Source of the DNA: Methylobacterium sp. 77
Lineage (GTDB): Bacteria; Pseudomonadota; Alphaproteobacteria; Rhizobiales; Beijerinckiaceae
Reading direction: 5' to 3'
Assembly: GCF_000372825.1 (NCBI RefSeq)
Contig: NZ_KB910516.1
Location: 2,895,825-2,959,824, forward strand
Length of the DNA stretch: 64,000 bases
The position numbers and the translations under genes are program-made. Every line of letters begins with the position of its first letter. Position 1 is the first letter of the stretch. This document shows positions 29,042-37,254 of this stretch, in pieces. The notes beneath the pieces are model-generated. The model was given only the letters and a program-made list of their open reading frames with translations, was not told the origin of the DNA and searched no databases.

Positions 29042-29127
29042 GAGTGCCACTTTCCGTATCAGAGGCCCGGTCACCCGGAGCCGTTCCCAACGGATGCCCT
29101 CCCATCCGGCCCATCGAGATGCAAGCC

Positions 29128-29346
29128 ATGACGACGCCCGACGACGCGGAAAACGCCGTGATCACGCCCCGGCCCACCCTCACCCCGGCCGCGACACGGG
29201 CCTTGGCCGAGGCCGCCGAGCGCCGGAGCGCCATCGACGCGAAGGCGGCGGAGATCTCCGCCGCCCGCGAGCGCCAGGGTCGCGGCGGCCTGGAGCCCGT
29301 CCGCTACGACGATTGGGAAGTCAAAGGCATCGCCGTTGATTTCTGA
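29128..29346 (+). CDS. DUF1674 protein, SdhAF4 homologue
   Basis: A 72-aa protein ending in GGLEPVRYDDWEVKGIAVDF, which is the DUF1674/SdhAF4 signature (G-x-EPxRYxDWExKGxxxDF). In mitochondria SdhAF4 binds flavinylated SdhA and aids assembly of succinate dehydrogenase; the bacterial role is inferred from homology. The N-terminal 45 residues are Ala/Glu-rich and probably flexible. The start is ATG 29128; ATG 29119 is in frame. It diverges from rsmB and converges with the L,D-transpeptidase gene, with 8 bases between stops. Confidence 0.88.
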   Translation: MTTPDDAENAVITPRPTLTPAATRALAEAAERRSAIDAKAAEISAARERQGRGGLEPVRYDDWEVKGIAVDF

Positions 29347-29354
29347 GACCGCCT

Positions 29355-29870
29355 CTACCGTGTAACGTAGACCTGCGTGCCCACCCTGACGCGCTCGTAG
29401 AGATCGACCACATCCTGGTTGTACATACGGATGCAGCCGTAGGAGGCGTAGGTGCCGACCGAGTTCGGGCGGTTGGTGCCGTGGATGGCGTATTCGCCGC
29501 CCGACAGCGTCATCGCCGCAGCGCCCATCGGGTTGTGCGGCGAACCGCCCGCGATCACGTCGGGGAGGCGCGGGTTGTCGCGCTTCACCTCACGCGGGGG
29601 CGACCAGGCCGGCTCCACATACTTGCCGTCGATCTGTGTGGCACCGGTCCATTGCTTGCCGGGCTTGCCCACCGCCACGGGATAGCGGATCGCGGTGCCG
29701 TCGCCGTTCACGAGATAGAGCCGGCGCTCCGAGGTGCGGATCACGACCGTGCCGGGCATGGCGGCCTGATCGAAGGCCACGAGTTCGCGCGATGCGGCCG
29801 GTGTCGCCGCCAGACCGGCGCTCAGGACCGTACCCGTCAAGAAAGCAGTGAAACCATTCCGCGCAAACAT
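29355..29870 (-). CDS. Exported L,D-transpeptidase (YkuD domain), short form
   Basis: A 171-aa periplasmic YkuD enzyme. It has a signal peptide (residues 1-28, with AFLTGTVLSAGLAA and PAASRE), no linker, then the catalytic domain starting PGTVVIRTSERRLYLV. The active-site motif is IHGTN followed by SYGCIRM with C146. It shares the overall plan of the 6677-7330 enzyme but lacks its Tyr/Pro-rich linker, so the two are clear paralogues. Single gene. Upstream there are 188 bp without a gene. Confidence 0.93.
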   Translation of the reverse strand: MFARNGFTAFLTGTVLSAGLAATPAASRELVAFDQAAMPGTVVIRTSERRLYLVNGDGTAIRYPVAVGKPGKQWTGATQIDGKYVEPAWSPPREVKRDNPRLPDVIAGGSPHNPMGAAAMTLSGGEYAIHGTNRPNSVGTYASYGCIRMYNQDVVDLYERVRVGTQVYVTR

Positions 29871-30058
29871 CTGTCGTCATCCTCGAAAGCGTGACCGTGA
29901 GCTTCACGATAAGCCGCTGTCGACGTTGCCGTTCCGGTTACCGGCGAGGTTCATCTGTCGGATACGCACTGAAATCGTGGAGTGCAGTTAAGTACAGCCC
30001 ATGGCTCTCGCGATAAATGCGAGCGACGTGCCCAAGCTTTGATTAAGGACGACGCCGG

Positions 30059-30688
30059 TCAGCGCTCCAGCAGCGCCGCCGCCGCATCCCGCTGCTGCCA
30101 GCCGTGCCGGACGAGTTCGGGGTCGTCATGCTCCTCCACCGGGTGACCGACGCAGAGATAGGCGACGAGGCGCCATTCCGCCGGCACGTCGAGATGCGAC
30201 GCGACGCATTCGGGCTCGATGATCGAGACCCAGCCGACACCGAGGCCGTGCGCCCGCGCGGCGAGCCAGAAGGCGTGCACCGCCGTCACGACCGAATAGC
30301 GCAGCATTTCCGGCATGGTGGCGCGGCCGAGGCCATGGCCGTCCTCCGTGGCCTCGTCGCAGAACACCGCGAGATGGATCGGTGCCTCGCGCAATCCCGC
30401 GAGCTTCAGGCGGAGATAGGTCTCCCGGCGCTCCGCATCGTAGGTTCCGGCCGCCGCCCCGTTGCAGCGCTCGAAACTGGCGATCACCGCCTTGCGCCGG
30501 GCCGGGTCGGCGACCCGGACGAAGCGCCAGGGTTGGCTGTTGCCGACGGACGGGCTGAGCCGGGCCAGGGCGAGGCAATGCCGCAGCAGGGCTTCATCGA
30601 CCGGCTGGCTCTGAAAGCGGCGCACGTCGCGACGCCAGGCCAACAGGTCGCCGAGCGTCTCGCGAAAGCCGGGATCGAAACTCACCAC
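30059..30688 (-). CDS. bluB: 5,6-dimethylbenzimidazole synthase
   Basis: This enzyme uses FMNH2 and O2 to make the lower ligand of cobalamin. About 209 aa. The nitroreductase fold shows the BluB pattern: RRDVRRFQSQPVDEALL, LSPSVGNSQPWRFVRV, LGRATMPEMLRYSVV, and GLGVGWVSIIEPECV. GTG 30688 is chosen because GAGGGG lies 9 bases upstream; the open frame extends further but has no ATG in a sensible position. There are no other cobalamin genes nearby. A terminator-bearing RNA region lies 140 bases upstream in the same orientation and could be a separate small RNA or a leader. I do not see the conserved cobalamin riboswitch boxes. Confidence 0.92.
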   Translation of the reverse strand: MVSFDPGFRETLGDLLAWRRDVRRFQSQPVDEALLRHCLALARLSPSVGNSQPWRFVRVADPARRKAVIASFERCNGAAAGTYDAERRETYLRLKLAGLREAPIHLAVFCDEATEDGHGLGRATMPEMLRYSVVTAVHAFWLAARAHGLGVGWVSIIEPECVASHLDVPAEWRLVAYLCVGHPVEEHDDPELVRHGWQQRDAAAALLER

Positions 30689-30825
30689 AACCTGCCGCCC
30701 CTCACTGACATGACCGGCCGGTTCGATCCCGTCCTCGACCACCGGCCTCAAGGGCGGTGAGAGGAAGGAAACGAGCGATCCATCGCCGCGAGGGATGATT
30801 TTAGACCACGGAGCGCCGGCATGGC

Positions 30826-30858
30826 AGAAAAAAAGGCCGCACTCCGAAGAGGCGGCCT
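30826..30858 (-). terminator. Strong intrinsic terminator upstream of bluB
   Basis: On the minus strand: AGGCCGC-CTC-TTCG-GAG-T-GCGGCCT followed by TTTTTTT. The stem is 10 bp with one bulge and a stable TTCG tetraloop. No coding gene ends just upstream, so it should end a non-coding transcript or act as an attenuator for bluB. Confidence 0.85.
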
Positions 30859-30990
30859 GAAGTCCTTGGGTCTCGAAACCTCTGGAGTGTCGCCTCCGTG
30901 ACATCGGCAGGCTCCCGAAAGCTGGGGAGCATGGATATCGGTCGCCCGACCGAGCACGGAACCGACGAGGTTCGGCCACAGGTATCATCT
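30859..30990 (-). ncRNA. Candidate small RNA or leader ending at the pre-bluB terminator
   Basis: Upstream of the terminator on the minus strand there are further local hairpins: CGGTC-GGGC-GACCG, then GCTCCC-N8-GGGAGC. No convincing ORF covers them. The 5' end is not defined; about 130-170 nt is an estimate. The rest of the interval up to the DUF2794 start at 31285 holds no other feature I can support. Confidence 0.4.
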
Positions 30991-31284
30991 TCTATCAAGG
31001 CCGACGATGGGCGGTTTGGCGGCGAAATCGTGATGATGTGTTGCCGTTCGGTGTCTCGCCTCGCCGTCGTGAGCCGGCGCGAGACAGGCGACGTTCGAGG
31101 CGCGCCGGGCTTGCGGCCCTTCGGGTGGAGGCCCATCATCCCGGAGCCGGCGCCCGCCGTGATCCGCCATGGCATCGGGCCGGGACGGCGACGTCGCGTC
31201 CGGGAATGCCGAAATCGCACGTGCGTCCGGGGGCGTCGTCCCGGTTACGGTCGACGGGGCTCAATGCTAAACCGAGGAGCGAGG

Positions 31285-31659
31285 ATGGACGAGAGGACCG
31301 GAGCCGAGCCGCGATCGCAGGATTCCAGCGGCCGCGTGGTGCCCTTCCCGACGGCCCCGGTGGTGCCACAGGTCGCCTTCGACCGCAGCGAGCTCAGGAC
31401 CCTGTTCAACCTCTACGGCAGGATGGTCTCGGCCGGCGAGTGGCGCGACTACGCCCTCGACTTTCGCCGCGACAAGGCGGTGTTCTCGATCTACCGACGC
31501 TCGTCCGAGACCCCGCTGTTCCGGGTCGAGAAGGACCCGAAACTCGCCCGGCGCCAGGGCGCCTTCGCGGTGATCTCGGCCGCCGGCACCGTGCTCAAAC
31601 GCGGCCACGACCTCGCCCGCGTCCTGGTGGCTCTGGAGAAGCCCCTTCGCGTGGTGTGA
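31285..31659 (+). CDS. DUF2794 domain-containing protein
   Basis: A 124-aa soluble protein of the alphaproteobacterial DUF2794 family. After a variable N-terminus the core reads LRTLFNLYGRMVSAGEWRDY, then ALDFRRDKAVFSIYRRSSE, then VEKDPKLARRQGAFAVIS. This is a compact alpha/beta domain with no known function. ATG 31285 is preceded by GAGGAG at 5 bases; ATG 31264 is in frame without that signal. The frame is open far upstream but that part looks non-coding. Confidence 0.88.
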   Translation: MDERTGAEPRSQDSSGRVVPFPTAPVVPQVAFDRSELRTLFNLYGRMVSAGEWRDYALDFRRDKAVFSIYRRSSETPLFRVEKDPKLARRQGAFAVISAAGTVLKRGHDLARVLVALEKPLRVV

Positions 31660-31668
31660 TCGCCGGCA

Positions 31669-31926
31669 TCAGGGGATGATGAACGGGATCGCGTCCCACC
31701 GGATCGGAGGCCAGCCCCATTTCCGCGCGGCGATGGAATACAGGCTGCCGAATACGACCAGCGCGACGACGCCCGCGACGATCGCGGCTCCCAGACCCGC
31801 CCATGCGCCGGCACTGATCGCGGCGGCGACGCTCGCCCCGACGACGAGGTAGGTCGGCACGTCGCTCGGCGGCGGCGTATCCCGTCCCGGGCCGAGCCCG
31901 ATCTGCGGTACTACCGGCCTACCCAA
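31669..31926 (-). CDS. Small membrane protein of unknown function
   Basis: An 85-aa protein with a Pro/Gly-rich N-terminus and a long hydrophobic stretch (residues 26-62) that can form two helices in the inner membrane. The C-terminal RKWGWPPIRWDAIPFIIP is aromatic and Pro-rich. It converges with the DUF2794 gene, with 9 bases between stops. It does not resemble a family I know, and it could be lineage-specific. Confidence 0.5.
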   Translation of the reverse strand: MGRPVVPQIGLGPGRDTPPPSDVPTYLVVGASVAAAISAGAWAGLGAAIVAGVVALVVFGSLYSIAARKWGWPPIRWDAIPFIIP

Positions 31927-31959
31927 CGCGCTATCCTCGCATCACCGCCGTTGTTGAAA

Positions 31960-31993
31960 TGCAAAAGGCCCCGGCGTTTCCGACGGAGCCTTT
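31960..31993 (-). terminator. Intrinsic terminator of the BI-1 gene
   Basis: On the minus strand AAAGGCTCCG pairs with CGGGGCCTTT (10 bp, one G-U) and is followed by TGCATTTC. It lies 24 bases after the stop of the BI-1 gene at 32017. Confidence 0.75.
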
Positions 31994-32016
31994 CGATCCG
32001 TGTCCTGAAAGCTCGC

Positions 32017-32784
32017 TTAGCGGCGGTCGCCGAGGAGCTGGAGCAAGAACTGGAACATGTTGATGAAGTCCAGGTACAGGGTCAGAGCGCCGTTCACCGA
32101 CAGCTTGGCCGCGCCCTCGGCATCGGCACCGCTGTAGAGGAACATCTCCTTGAGCTTCTGCGTGTCGTAGGCGGTAAGGCCCGCGAAGATCAGGACACCG
32201 AGCACCGAGATCGCGAACTGAAGCGCGCTCGAGGCTAGGAAGATGTTCACGACCGAAGCGATCAGGATGCCGATCACGCCCATGATCAGGAACGACCCCA
32301 TCCCGGAGAGGCTGCGCTTGGTGGTGTAGCCGTAGAGGCTGAGACCGCCGAACGTGGCCGCCGTGATGAAAAAGACCCGGACCACGCTGGCGCCCGTGAA
32401 GACGAGGAGCAGCGTCGACATTGATGCGCCCATCACCGCCGCGAAGGCGAAGAAGGTCATGCGTGCCGAGGAGGCGGACATCTTGTCCATCCGCATCGTG
32501 AAGATGAAGATGAACGCGAGCGGAGCGAGCATCAGCACCCACTTGAGCGGGCTGGTGTAGAGCATCTGGCCGAACGGGGTCAGGGCGAGCTTGCCCGTCG
32601 CCGTCTGCGCGGTCGCGGCCATGTTCAGGCCGAGCGCCACCAGGCCGGAAATCCCGAGGCCGATGACCATGTTGTTGTAGACGCCGAGCATGAAGGCGCG
32701 CAGGCCCTGGTCGACATCGACCTGGGAGCCGGCATAGCCCTGAGGCTGGGCGCCGTAGCGGAAGGGGCTATTATCGAATGCCAT
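32017..32784 (-). CDS. Bax inhibitor-1 / YccA-family membrane protein
   Basis: A 255-aa inner-membrane protein with seven hydrophobic segments of the BI-1 (TMBIM) family, which includes calcium-leak channels and the FtsH-modulating YccA. The N-terminus is soluble (FRYGAQPQGYAGSQVDVDQG); the signature is LYGYTTKRSLSGMGSFLIMG with the final ALTLYLDFINMFQFLLQLLG. Conserved acidic residues in LTAYDTQKLKEM and LYLDFINMF correspond to the family's di-aspartyl region. A GGGAA ribosome site lies in a potential hairpin (see the leader feature). Confidence 0.93.
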   Translation of the reverse strand: MAFDNSPFRYGAQPQGYAGSQVDVDQGLRAFMLGVYNNMVIGLGISGLVALGLNMAATAQTATGKLALTPFGQMLYTSPLKWVLMLAPLAFIFIFTMRMDKMSASSARMTFFAFAAVMGASMSTLLLVFTGASVVRVFFITAATFGGLSLYGYTTKRSLSGMGSFLIMGVIGILIASVVNIFLASSALQFAISVLGVLIFAGLTAYDTQKLKEMFLYSGADAEGAAKLSVNGALTLYLDFINMFQFLLQLLGDRR

Positions 32785-32845
32785 GGGAGTTTCCCTTGGA
32801 AGCTCTCTCAGCGTGTGATTTGGAACCGAGGCTCACGCACATGAC
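32785..32845 (-). promoter_or_regulatory. Structured leader of the BI-1 gene (possible ybhL motif)
   Basis: Immediately upstream of the start, GGGA-AAC-TCCC can sequester the ribosome site, while TTCC-AAG-GGAA is a mutually exclusive alternative. Further up, GCGTG (minus strand, 32838-32834) can pair with CACGC (32815-32811). The ybhL RNA motif is known upstream of BI-1-type genes in alphaproteobacteria; the match here is by position, not by a profile search. Confidence 0.35.
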
Positions 32846-33110
32846 CTCTGGCGCGACACCGCGCCTTGGCCGAAATATGTTCCGTCATGCCGCTCTGCAC
32901 AAGGGGGCGGCCGAGCTTTGTGGGCCAAGAATCGAGGTCATTGAGCGCGATCTTTATTTGGACAATCACGGATTAAATCTCGGTCTTCATCTTCGCGGCG
33001 GCGCGAATTTGTGGTGACGAGACATAAACCATGACTTCCGGCCTCCTCTCGACCCGGCCGGGGATGCCGCCTCGGTGTCGACCGACCGGCCGGCCGAATG
33101 TCCGCCCGGC
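32846..33110. other. Intergenic stretch without a supported gene
   Basis: With the leader above, 326 bp separate the BI-1 gene from the ABC permease. I see no convincing ORF or terminator in it. Confidence 0.5.
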
Positions 33111-35687
33111 TCAGAACTGACGGAGATAGGGAGCCGGCTTCTGCCCGAGGATCCGCCACGTCCCGGCAAGGCCGAGGAGAATCGAGAACACCACCGCGAG
33201 GGTGGATGCGAGAAGAGCACCGGACAGATCGAGGGCGAAGTCGAGCTTCATCACGCGGGTGACGATGACCCAGCCCGCGAGCGTCCCGGCCAGGAGCCCG
33301 AACACGGCCGTCGCGAGCCCCAAGGCACCGTATTCCAGCGCATAGGCCAGGAGCAGGCGCCCGCGCGTGGCGCCCAATGTCTTGAGCACCACGGCATCGT
33401 AGAGCCTGGCGCGATGACCGGCGGCGATGGCGCCGGCAAGCACGAACAGGCTCGCCACCACGGCGACGCCGCTGGCGCCGCGGATCGCCAGGACCAGCTT
33501 GCCGACGATGTCGTTGACCGTGTCGAGGGCGTCCTTCACCCGCACGCTGGTCACCGACGGGAAGGCGCGGGCGACGTCGCGCAGGATCACGGCCTCGGCC
33601 TTGGCGTCCGGCCCGCCGGCCAGCGTCAGGGTGGCGAGGTCCGAATGCGGCGCGCCCCGGAACGTGCCGGGCGAGAACACCATGACGAAGTTGATGCCGA
33701 GATTGCGCCACTCGACCTTGCGCAGGTTGGCGACCGTGGCCGTGAGGTTGCGCCCGAGCACGTTGACCGTGACGGTGCCGCCGACACCGAGGTTGAGGCC
33801 GCGCGCGAGTTCAGAATCGAACGAGACGAGGGGTTTTGCCCCCTCCTCCGCGCTCCACCACGCGCCGGCGACGAGATTCGAGCCCTCGGGCAGATCCTCG
33901 GAATAGGTGATGCCGCGGTCGCCATCGAGCACCCAGGCGGCATCCTCCGGCGGTTTGATCTCGGCCGCCGGAACGCCGTTGATGGCGACGATCCGCCCGC
34001 GCATCATCGGCACGCGCTCGATCTTGGCGCCGGGCGCGAGCGTGCCGAGGGCCGTGTGGAAACCGTCAGCCTCGGCCGCCGGGATGTCGAGGAAGAACAG
34101 ATTCGGCGCGCGGGCCGGCAGCGAACTCGTCAGCGTCCGCCGCACATTCGCGTCGATCAGACTCAACGTCACCAGCAGCGTGACGCCGAGCCCGAGCGAC
34201 AGGACGATGGCCGGCGTCAGCGCGCCGGGGCGGTGGAGATTGGCAAGCGCCATGCGCGGCGCGGCGGAGCGCGGACGCGGAAGACGCCGCGCCAGGGCCA
34301 TGAGACCGAGAGCGACCAGCCGCAGCAGGCCAAAGGCGAGGCCGGCCGCCACGATGAACATCAGCGCCACCCTGCGGTCGAAGGCGGTGGCGAGGGCCAG
34401 CGCCACCAGGGAAGCGAGCGCCGCGACGAGGATGAGCCGGTAGCGCAGCCGCGTCTTGCGGGTATCGGGATCGACCACATCGCGGAACAGGCCCGAGACC
34501 GGCACGTCATGGGCATGGCCGAGCGGAATGATGGCGAAGGCGAGCGCCGTGAGGAGCCCGTAGGCGGCCGCGAGCAGCAATTCCACAGGCGCCAGGGTCG
34601 GGTTCAGCGGCAGCGGCAGCGCATCGTGGAACAGGGCGTCGAGGAGGAAGGGCAGGCCCGCGCCGATGACGAGTCCGATCGCGGTGCCGAGGCCGGCGAT
34701 GAGCATCACCTGCGTCAGGTAGAGGCCGACCACCTGCCCCCCCGGCGCGCCGACGCACTTCAGGGTGGCGATGGATCCGCGCTTGCGCGCCACGAAGGCG
34801 TTCACGGCATTCGCCACGCCGACCCCGCCGACGATCAGGGCCGTGAGTCCGACGAGAGTGAGGAACTGGGTGAAGCGCTCGACGCTCTTGGCGAAGCGCG
34901 GGTCGGCATTGGAGCGGGAGCGCATCTCCCAGCCGGCATCCGGGGCCGCCTTGGCGATTGCGGCCGTCCGCCGCTCCAACTCGGCATCGTCGGCCTCGGG
35001 CGCCTGGATGCGGTAGCTCCAGCGGTTGAGGCTGCCCGGCCGGATCAGGCCCGTCGCCCGGAGCGTCGCGGCGGAGACCAGCAGGCGGGGGCCGAAGCCG
35101 ATGCCGTTGGCGATCTTGTCGGGCTCGGAGACCAGGGTGGCACGGATCGCGATCGCCTTGCCGGCGATCTCGATCCGGTCGCCCACCTTGAGGTCGAGGC
35201 GCGTGAGCAGGAGCGGGTCGGCGACGGCGCCGAACGCGCCGTCCTTCTCGGCCAGAAGATCCGCGAGCGGCAAGGCCGGATCGGTGACGAGGTCTCCGGC
35301 GGCGGGATAGGCGCCGTCCACGGCCTTCAACTCCACCAGGGCCGCGCCCTTGTCCCCGGCCAACGCCATGGCACGCAGGGTCGTCAGCACCGAGACCTTG
35401 CCCTGCGCATCGAGCGCGGCCCGCTCGTCCGGCGTCGCCTCGCGGTTGATGAGGCTGTAGGTCACGTCGCCGCCGAGGATGCGCTTCCCCTCACGGCCGA
35501 GACCGTCGGTGAGTGAGCGCGAGATCGAAGCCACGCCGGAGATCGCGGCGACGCCGAGCGCGATGCAGGCGAGGAACACCGCAAAGCCCGACAGGCCGCC
35601 GCGCAACTCGCGCAAGGCGAGGCGGAGGGTGAGCGGGACGCGACTGGGGCGCGGGGTCGGAATGGCCTGAGGCAGGCTACCGTGCAT
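33111..35687 (-). CDS. ABC exporter permease, FtsX/YbbP type
   Basis: An 858-aa membrane protein with the YbbP plan: an N-terminal helix (FAVFLACIALGVAAISGVAS), a large periplasmic domain, a three-helix FtsX block (about residues 265-385), a central helix block, a second periplasmic domain, and a second FtsX block at the C-terminus. FtsX-like phrases are FTQFLTLVGLTALIVGGVGVANAV and VVLKTLGATRGRLLLAYALEYG. It works with the ATPase encoded 93 bp upstream. YbbA-YbbP systems lie next to tesA in E. coli, and the divergent SGNH esterase here keeps that neighbourhood. The substrate is uncertain. Confidence 0.92.
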   Translation of the reverse strand: MHGSLPQAIPTPRPSRVPLTLRLALRELRGGLSGFAVFLACIALGVAAISGVASISRSLTDGLGREGKRILGGDVTYSLINREATPDERAALDAQGKVSVLTTLRAMALAGDKGAALVELKAVDGAYPAAGDLVTDPALPLADLLAEKDGAFGAVADPLLLTRLDLKVGDRIEIAGKAIAIRATLVSEPDKIANGIGFGPRLLVSAATLRATGLIRPGSLNRWSYRIQAPEADDAELERRTAAIAKAAPDAGWEMRSRSNADPRFAKSVERFTQFLTLVGLTALIVGGVGVANAVNAFVARKRGSIATLKCVGAPGGQVVGLYLTQVMLIAGLGTAIGLVIGAGLPFLLDALFHDALPLPLNPTLAPVELLLAAAYGLLTALAFAIIPLGHAHDVPVSGLFRDVVDPDTRKTRLRYRLILVAALASLVALALATAFDRRVALMFIVAAGLAFGLLRLVALGLMALARRLPRPRSAAPRMALANLHRPGALTPAIVLSLGLGVTLLVTLSLIDANVRRTLTSSLPARAPNLFFLDIPAAEADGFHTALGTLAPGAKIERVPMMRGRIVAINGVPAAEIKPPEDAAWVLDGDRGITYSEDLPEGSNLVAGAWWSAEEGAKPLVSFDSELARGLNLGVGGTVTVNVLGRNLTATVANLRKVEWRNLGINFVMVFSPGTFRGAPHSDLATLTLAGGPDAKAEAVILRDVARAFPSVTSVRVKDALDTVNDIVGKLVLAIRGASGVAVVASLFVLAGAIAAGHRARLYDAVVLKTLGATRGRLLLAYALEYGALGLATAVFGLLAGTLAGWVIVTRVMKLDFALDLSGALLASTLAVVFSILLGLAGTWRILGQKPAPYLRQF

Positions 35688-35733
35688 GGGTCAGGCCCTC
35701 GGCCGCAAGCGGACGAGACGTCCGCGCGGGCGA

Positions 35734-35755
35734 CCTCCCCGCCTCTGCGGGAAGG
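35734..35755. repeat. Intergenic palindrome, possible REP-like element (copy 2)
   Basis: CCTCCCCGC and GCGGGAAGG face each other across CTCT, in the spacer between the permease and ATPase genes. The layout (CCTCCCC...GGGAAGG) is shared with the element at 55146-55167. Confidence 0.4.
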
Positions 35756-35780
35756 ATGGATGCGCCAGGACCATCCATCC

Positions 35781-36476
35781 TCACGCCGCCACCGTCTCGT
35801 CCACCAAACCCGAGCGCAGGCGAACCGTCCGGTCGCAGAGCCGGGCGAGGCCGGGATCGTGGGTGACGAGGACGAGGGTCGCGCCCCGGTCGCGCTTCAG
35901 GGCGAACAACAGATCGACGATCTGGCGCCCCGTCGCCTCGTCGAGATTGCCGGTGGGCTCGTCGGCCACCAGGATCGCCGGGTCCGGGGCGATAGCGCGG
36001 GCGATGGCGACGCGCTGCTGCTCGCCGCCGGAGAGCTGGGCCGGGTAATGGTGCAGGCGGTGGCCGAGACCGACCGCGTCGAGTTCGGCCCTCGCTCGCT
36101 GATGCGCATCGGGCTTGTCGGCGAGTTCGAGGGGAAGCGCGACGTTTTCCAGCGCCGTCATCGTCGGCACAAGATGGAACGCCTGGAACACGATGCCGAT
36201 ACGTCGGCCGCGAAACCGCGCCAGCGCATCCTCGTCGAGGGCTCCGAGATCGGTGCCTTCCACCTCAATGCGACCGGATTCCGGCCGTTCCAGACCGGCC
36301 ATCACCATGAGAAGGGTCGACTTGCCGGACCCCGAGGGGCCGACGAGGCCCACCGCTTCACCGCGCGCCACGTCAAGGGAGATACCGCGCAGGACATGCA
36401 CCCGGGCCGCGCCCCGCCCGAGGCTGAGATCGATCCGCGACAGGGCGATCGCCGGGCTCTGGACCTTGCCGGGCAT
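35781..36476 (-). CDS. ABC exporter ATPase, YbbA type
   Basis: A 231-aa ABC ATPase of the LolD/MacB/YbbA group, partner of the YbbP-like permease. Walker A is GPSGSGKSTLL, the Q-loop is in FQAFHLVPTMTALENV, the signature is LSGGEQQRVAIARAI, Walker B is ILVADEPTGNLDE and the switch His is in VTHDP. I choose ATG 36476, which gives the normal family length; an ATG at 36554 would add 26 residues and leave only 21 bases to the divergent esterase start. Confidence 0.93.
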   Translation of the reverse strand: MPGKVQSPAIALSRIDLSLGRGAARVHVLRGISLDVARGEAVGLVGPSGSGKSTLLMVMAGLERPESGRIEVEGTDLGALDEDALARFRGRRIGIVFQAFHLVPTMTALENVALPLELADKPDAHQRARAELDAVGLGHRLHHYPAQLSGGEQQRVAIARAIAPDPAILVADEPTGNLDEATGRQIVDLLFALKRDRGATLVLVTHDPGLARLCDRTVRLRSGLVDETVAA

Positions 36477-36575
36477 CAAGGCAGAACCGATCTGTGTGAG
36501 ACCATCGTCATGAACACCATAGGTCGGGGCTGTGCGGGAATGGGTCTGTGTCATACGTCACGCATCGGCGTCGAT

Positions 36576-37250
36576 ATGGTTGGTGGAGGCCGCCCGCGCC
36601 AGCATACGCGCCGGGCGGCCCTGACGATGGCTCTCTTTGCCGCACTGGGAGCCGGGACGGGCATCGGACATGCTGCGTCCCGGCCGCTCAACCTCGTGGC
36701 CTTCGGCGATAGCCTCACCGCCGGGTACCGCCTGCCCTCGGCGGCGGCCTTCCCCAGCGTACTGGAGCGCGAGCTCAAGACCAGGGGCCGCGCCGTGTCG
36801 ATCGCCAATGCTGGGGTTTCCGGCGATACCAGCACCGGCGGCCTCGACCGGCTCGACTGGTCTGTCCCCGACGGGACGGATGGCGTGATCCTCGAACTCG
36901 GCGCCAACGACATGTTGCGCGGCACCGATCCCGCCGTGACGCGCAAGGCGCTCGACACCATCGTCTCGCGCCTCAAGGCCCGCAACATCCCGGTTCTGCT
37001 CGCCGGCATGAAAGCCTCGACCAATCTCGGCCCGGATTACGTCGCGCGGTTCGACGCGATCTATCCGGATCTCGCCGCGCGCTACGGGCTCATCCTCTAT
37101 CCGTTCTTCCTTGAAGGCATCCTCGGCGACCGGCGCTTCAACCTGGAGGACGGGCTCCACCCCAACGTGAAGGGCGTCGAGACCATCGTCGCCGGCATCC
37201 TGCCCACCGTCGAGACTTTCCTCGACCAGCTCAGTCCGGCCCCGAAATAA
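36576..37250 (+). CDS. Exported SGNH esterase (TesA/arylesterase type)
   Basis: A 224-aa periplasmic GDSL/SGNH hydrolase related to E. coli TesA (thioesterase I / protease I / lysophospholipase L1). After a signal peptide (about residues 1-29, with ALTMALFAALGAGTGIG), block I is FGDSLTAGY with nucleophile S46, block III is ELGANDMLRG, and block V is DGLHPN with the catalytic Asp and His. The start is ATG 36576; ATG 36627 would shorten the signal. It is followed after 4 bases by thpR, and it diverges from the YbbA-like ATPase, as tesA does in E. coli. Confidence 0.9.
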   Translation: MVGGGRPRQHTRRAALTMALFAALGAGTGIGHAASRPLNLVAFGDSLTAGYRLPSAAAFPSVLERELKTRGRAVSIANAGVSGDTSTGGLDRLDWSVPDGTDGVILELGANDMLRGTDPAVTRKALDTIVSRLKARNIPVLLAGMKASTNLGPDYVARFDAIYPDLAARYGLILYPFFLEGILGDRRFNLEDGLHPNVKGVETIVAGILPTVETFLDQLSPAPK

Positions 37251-37254
37251 CCCG

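Noticed and set aside
30690..31020. Cobalamin riboswitch before bluB
   Set aside because: The expected conserved boxes (for example the GCCACTG and CAGGAGACCTGCC type segments) are not present, although a terminator is. A covariance search is still needed.
31031..31110. Cys-rich leader peptide starting MMCCRS before DUF2794
   Set aside because: It is in the same open frame as DUF2794, without a ribosome site or an adjacent attenuator. The strong hairpin in it is not followed by T residues.
30801..31220. 139-residue minus-strand ORF over the candidate small RNA
   Set aside because: It runs through the strong terminator stem and T run, and is Arg/Pro/Ser-rich without a recognisable domain.
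33075..35516. 813-residue plus-strand ORF opposite the ABC permease
   Set aside because: It is rich in Arg, Glu, Gly and His without any domain, as expected for the antisense of a high-GC gene. The permease on the minus strand has clear FtsX motifs.
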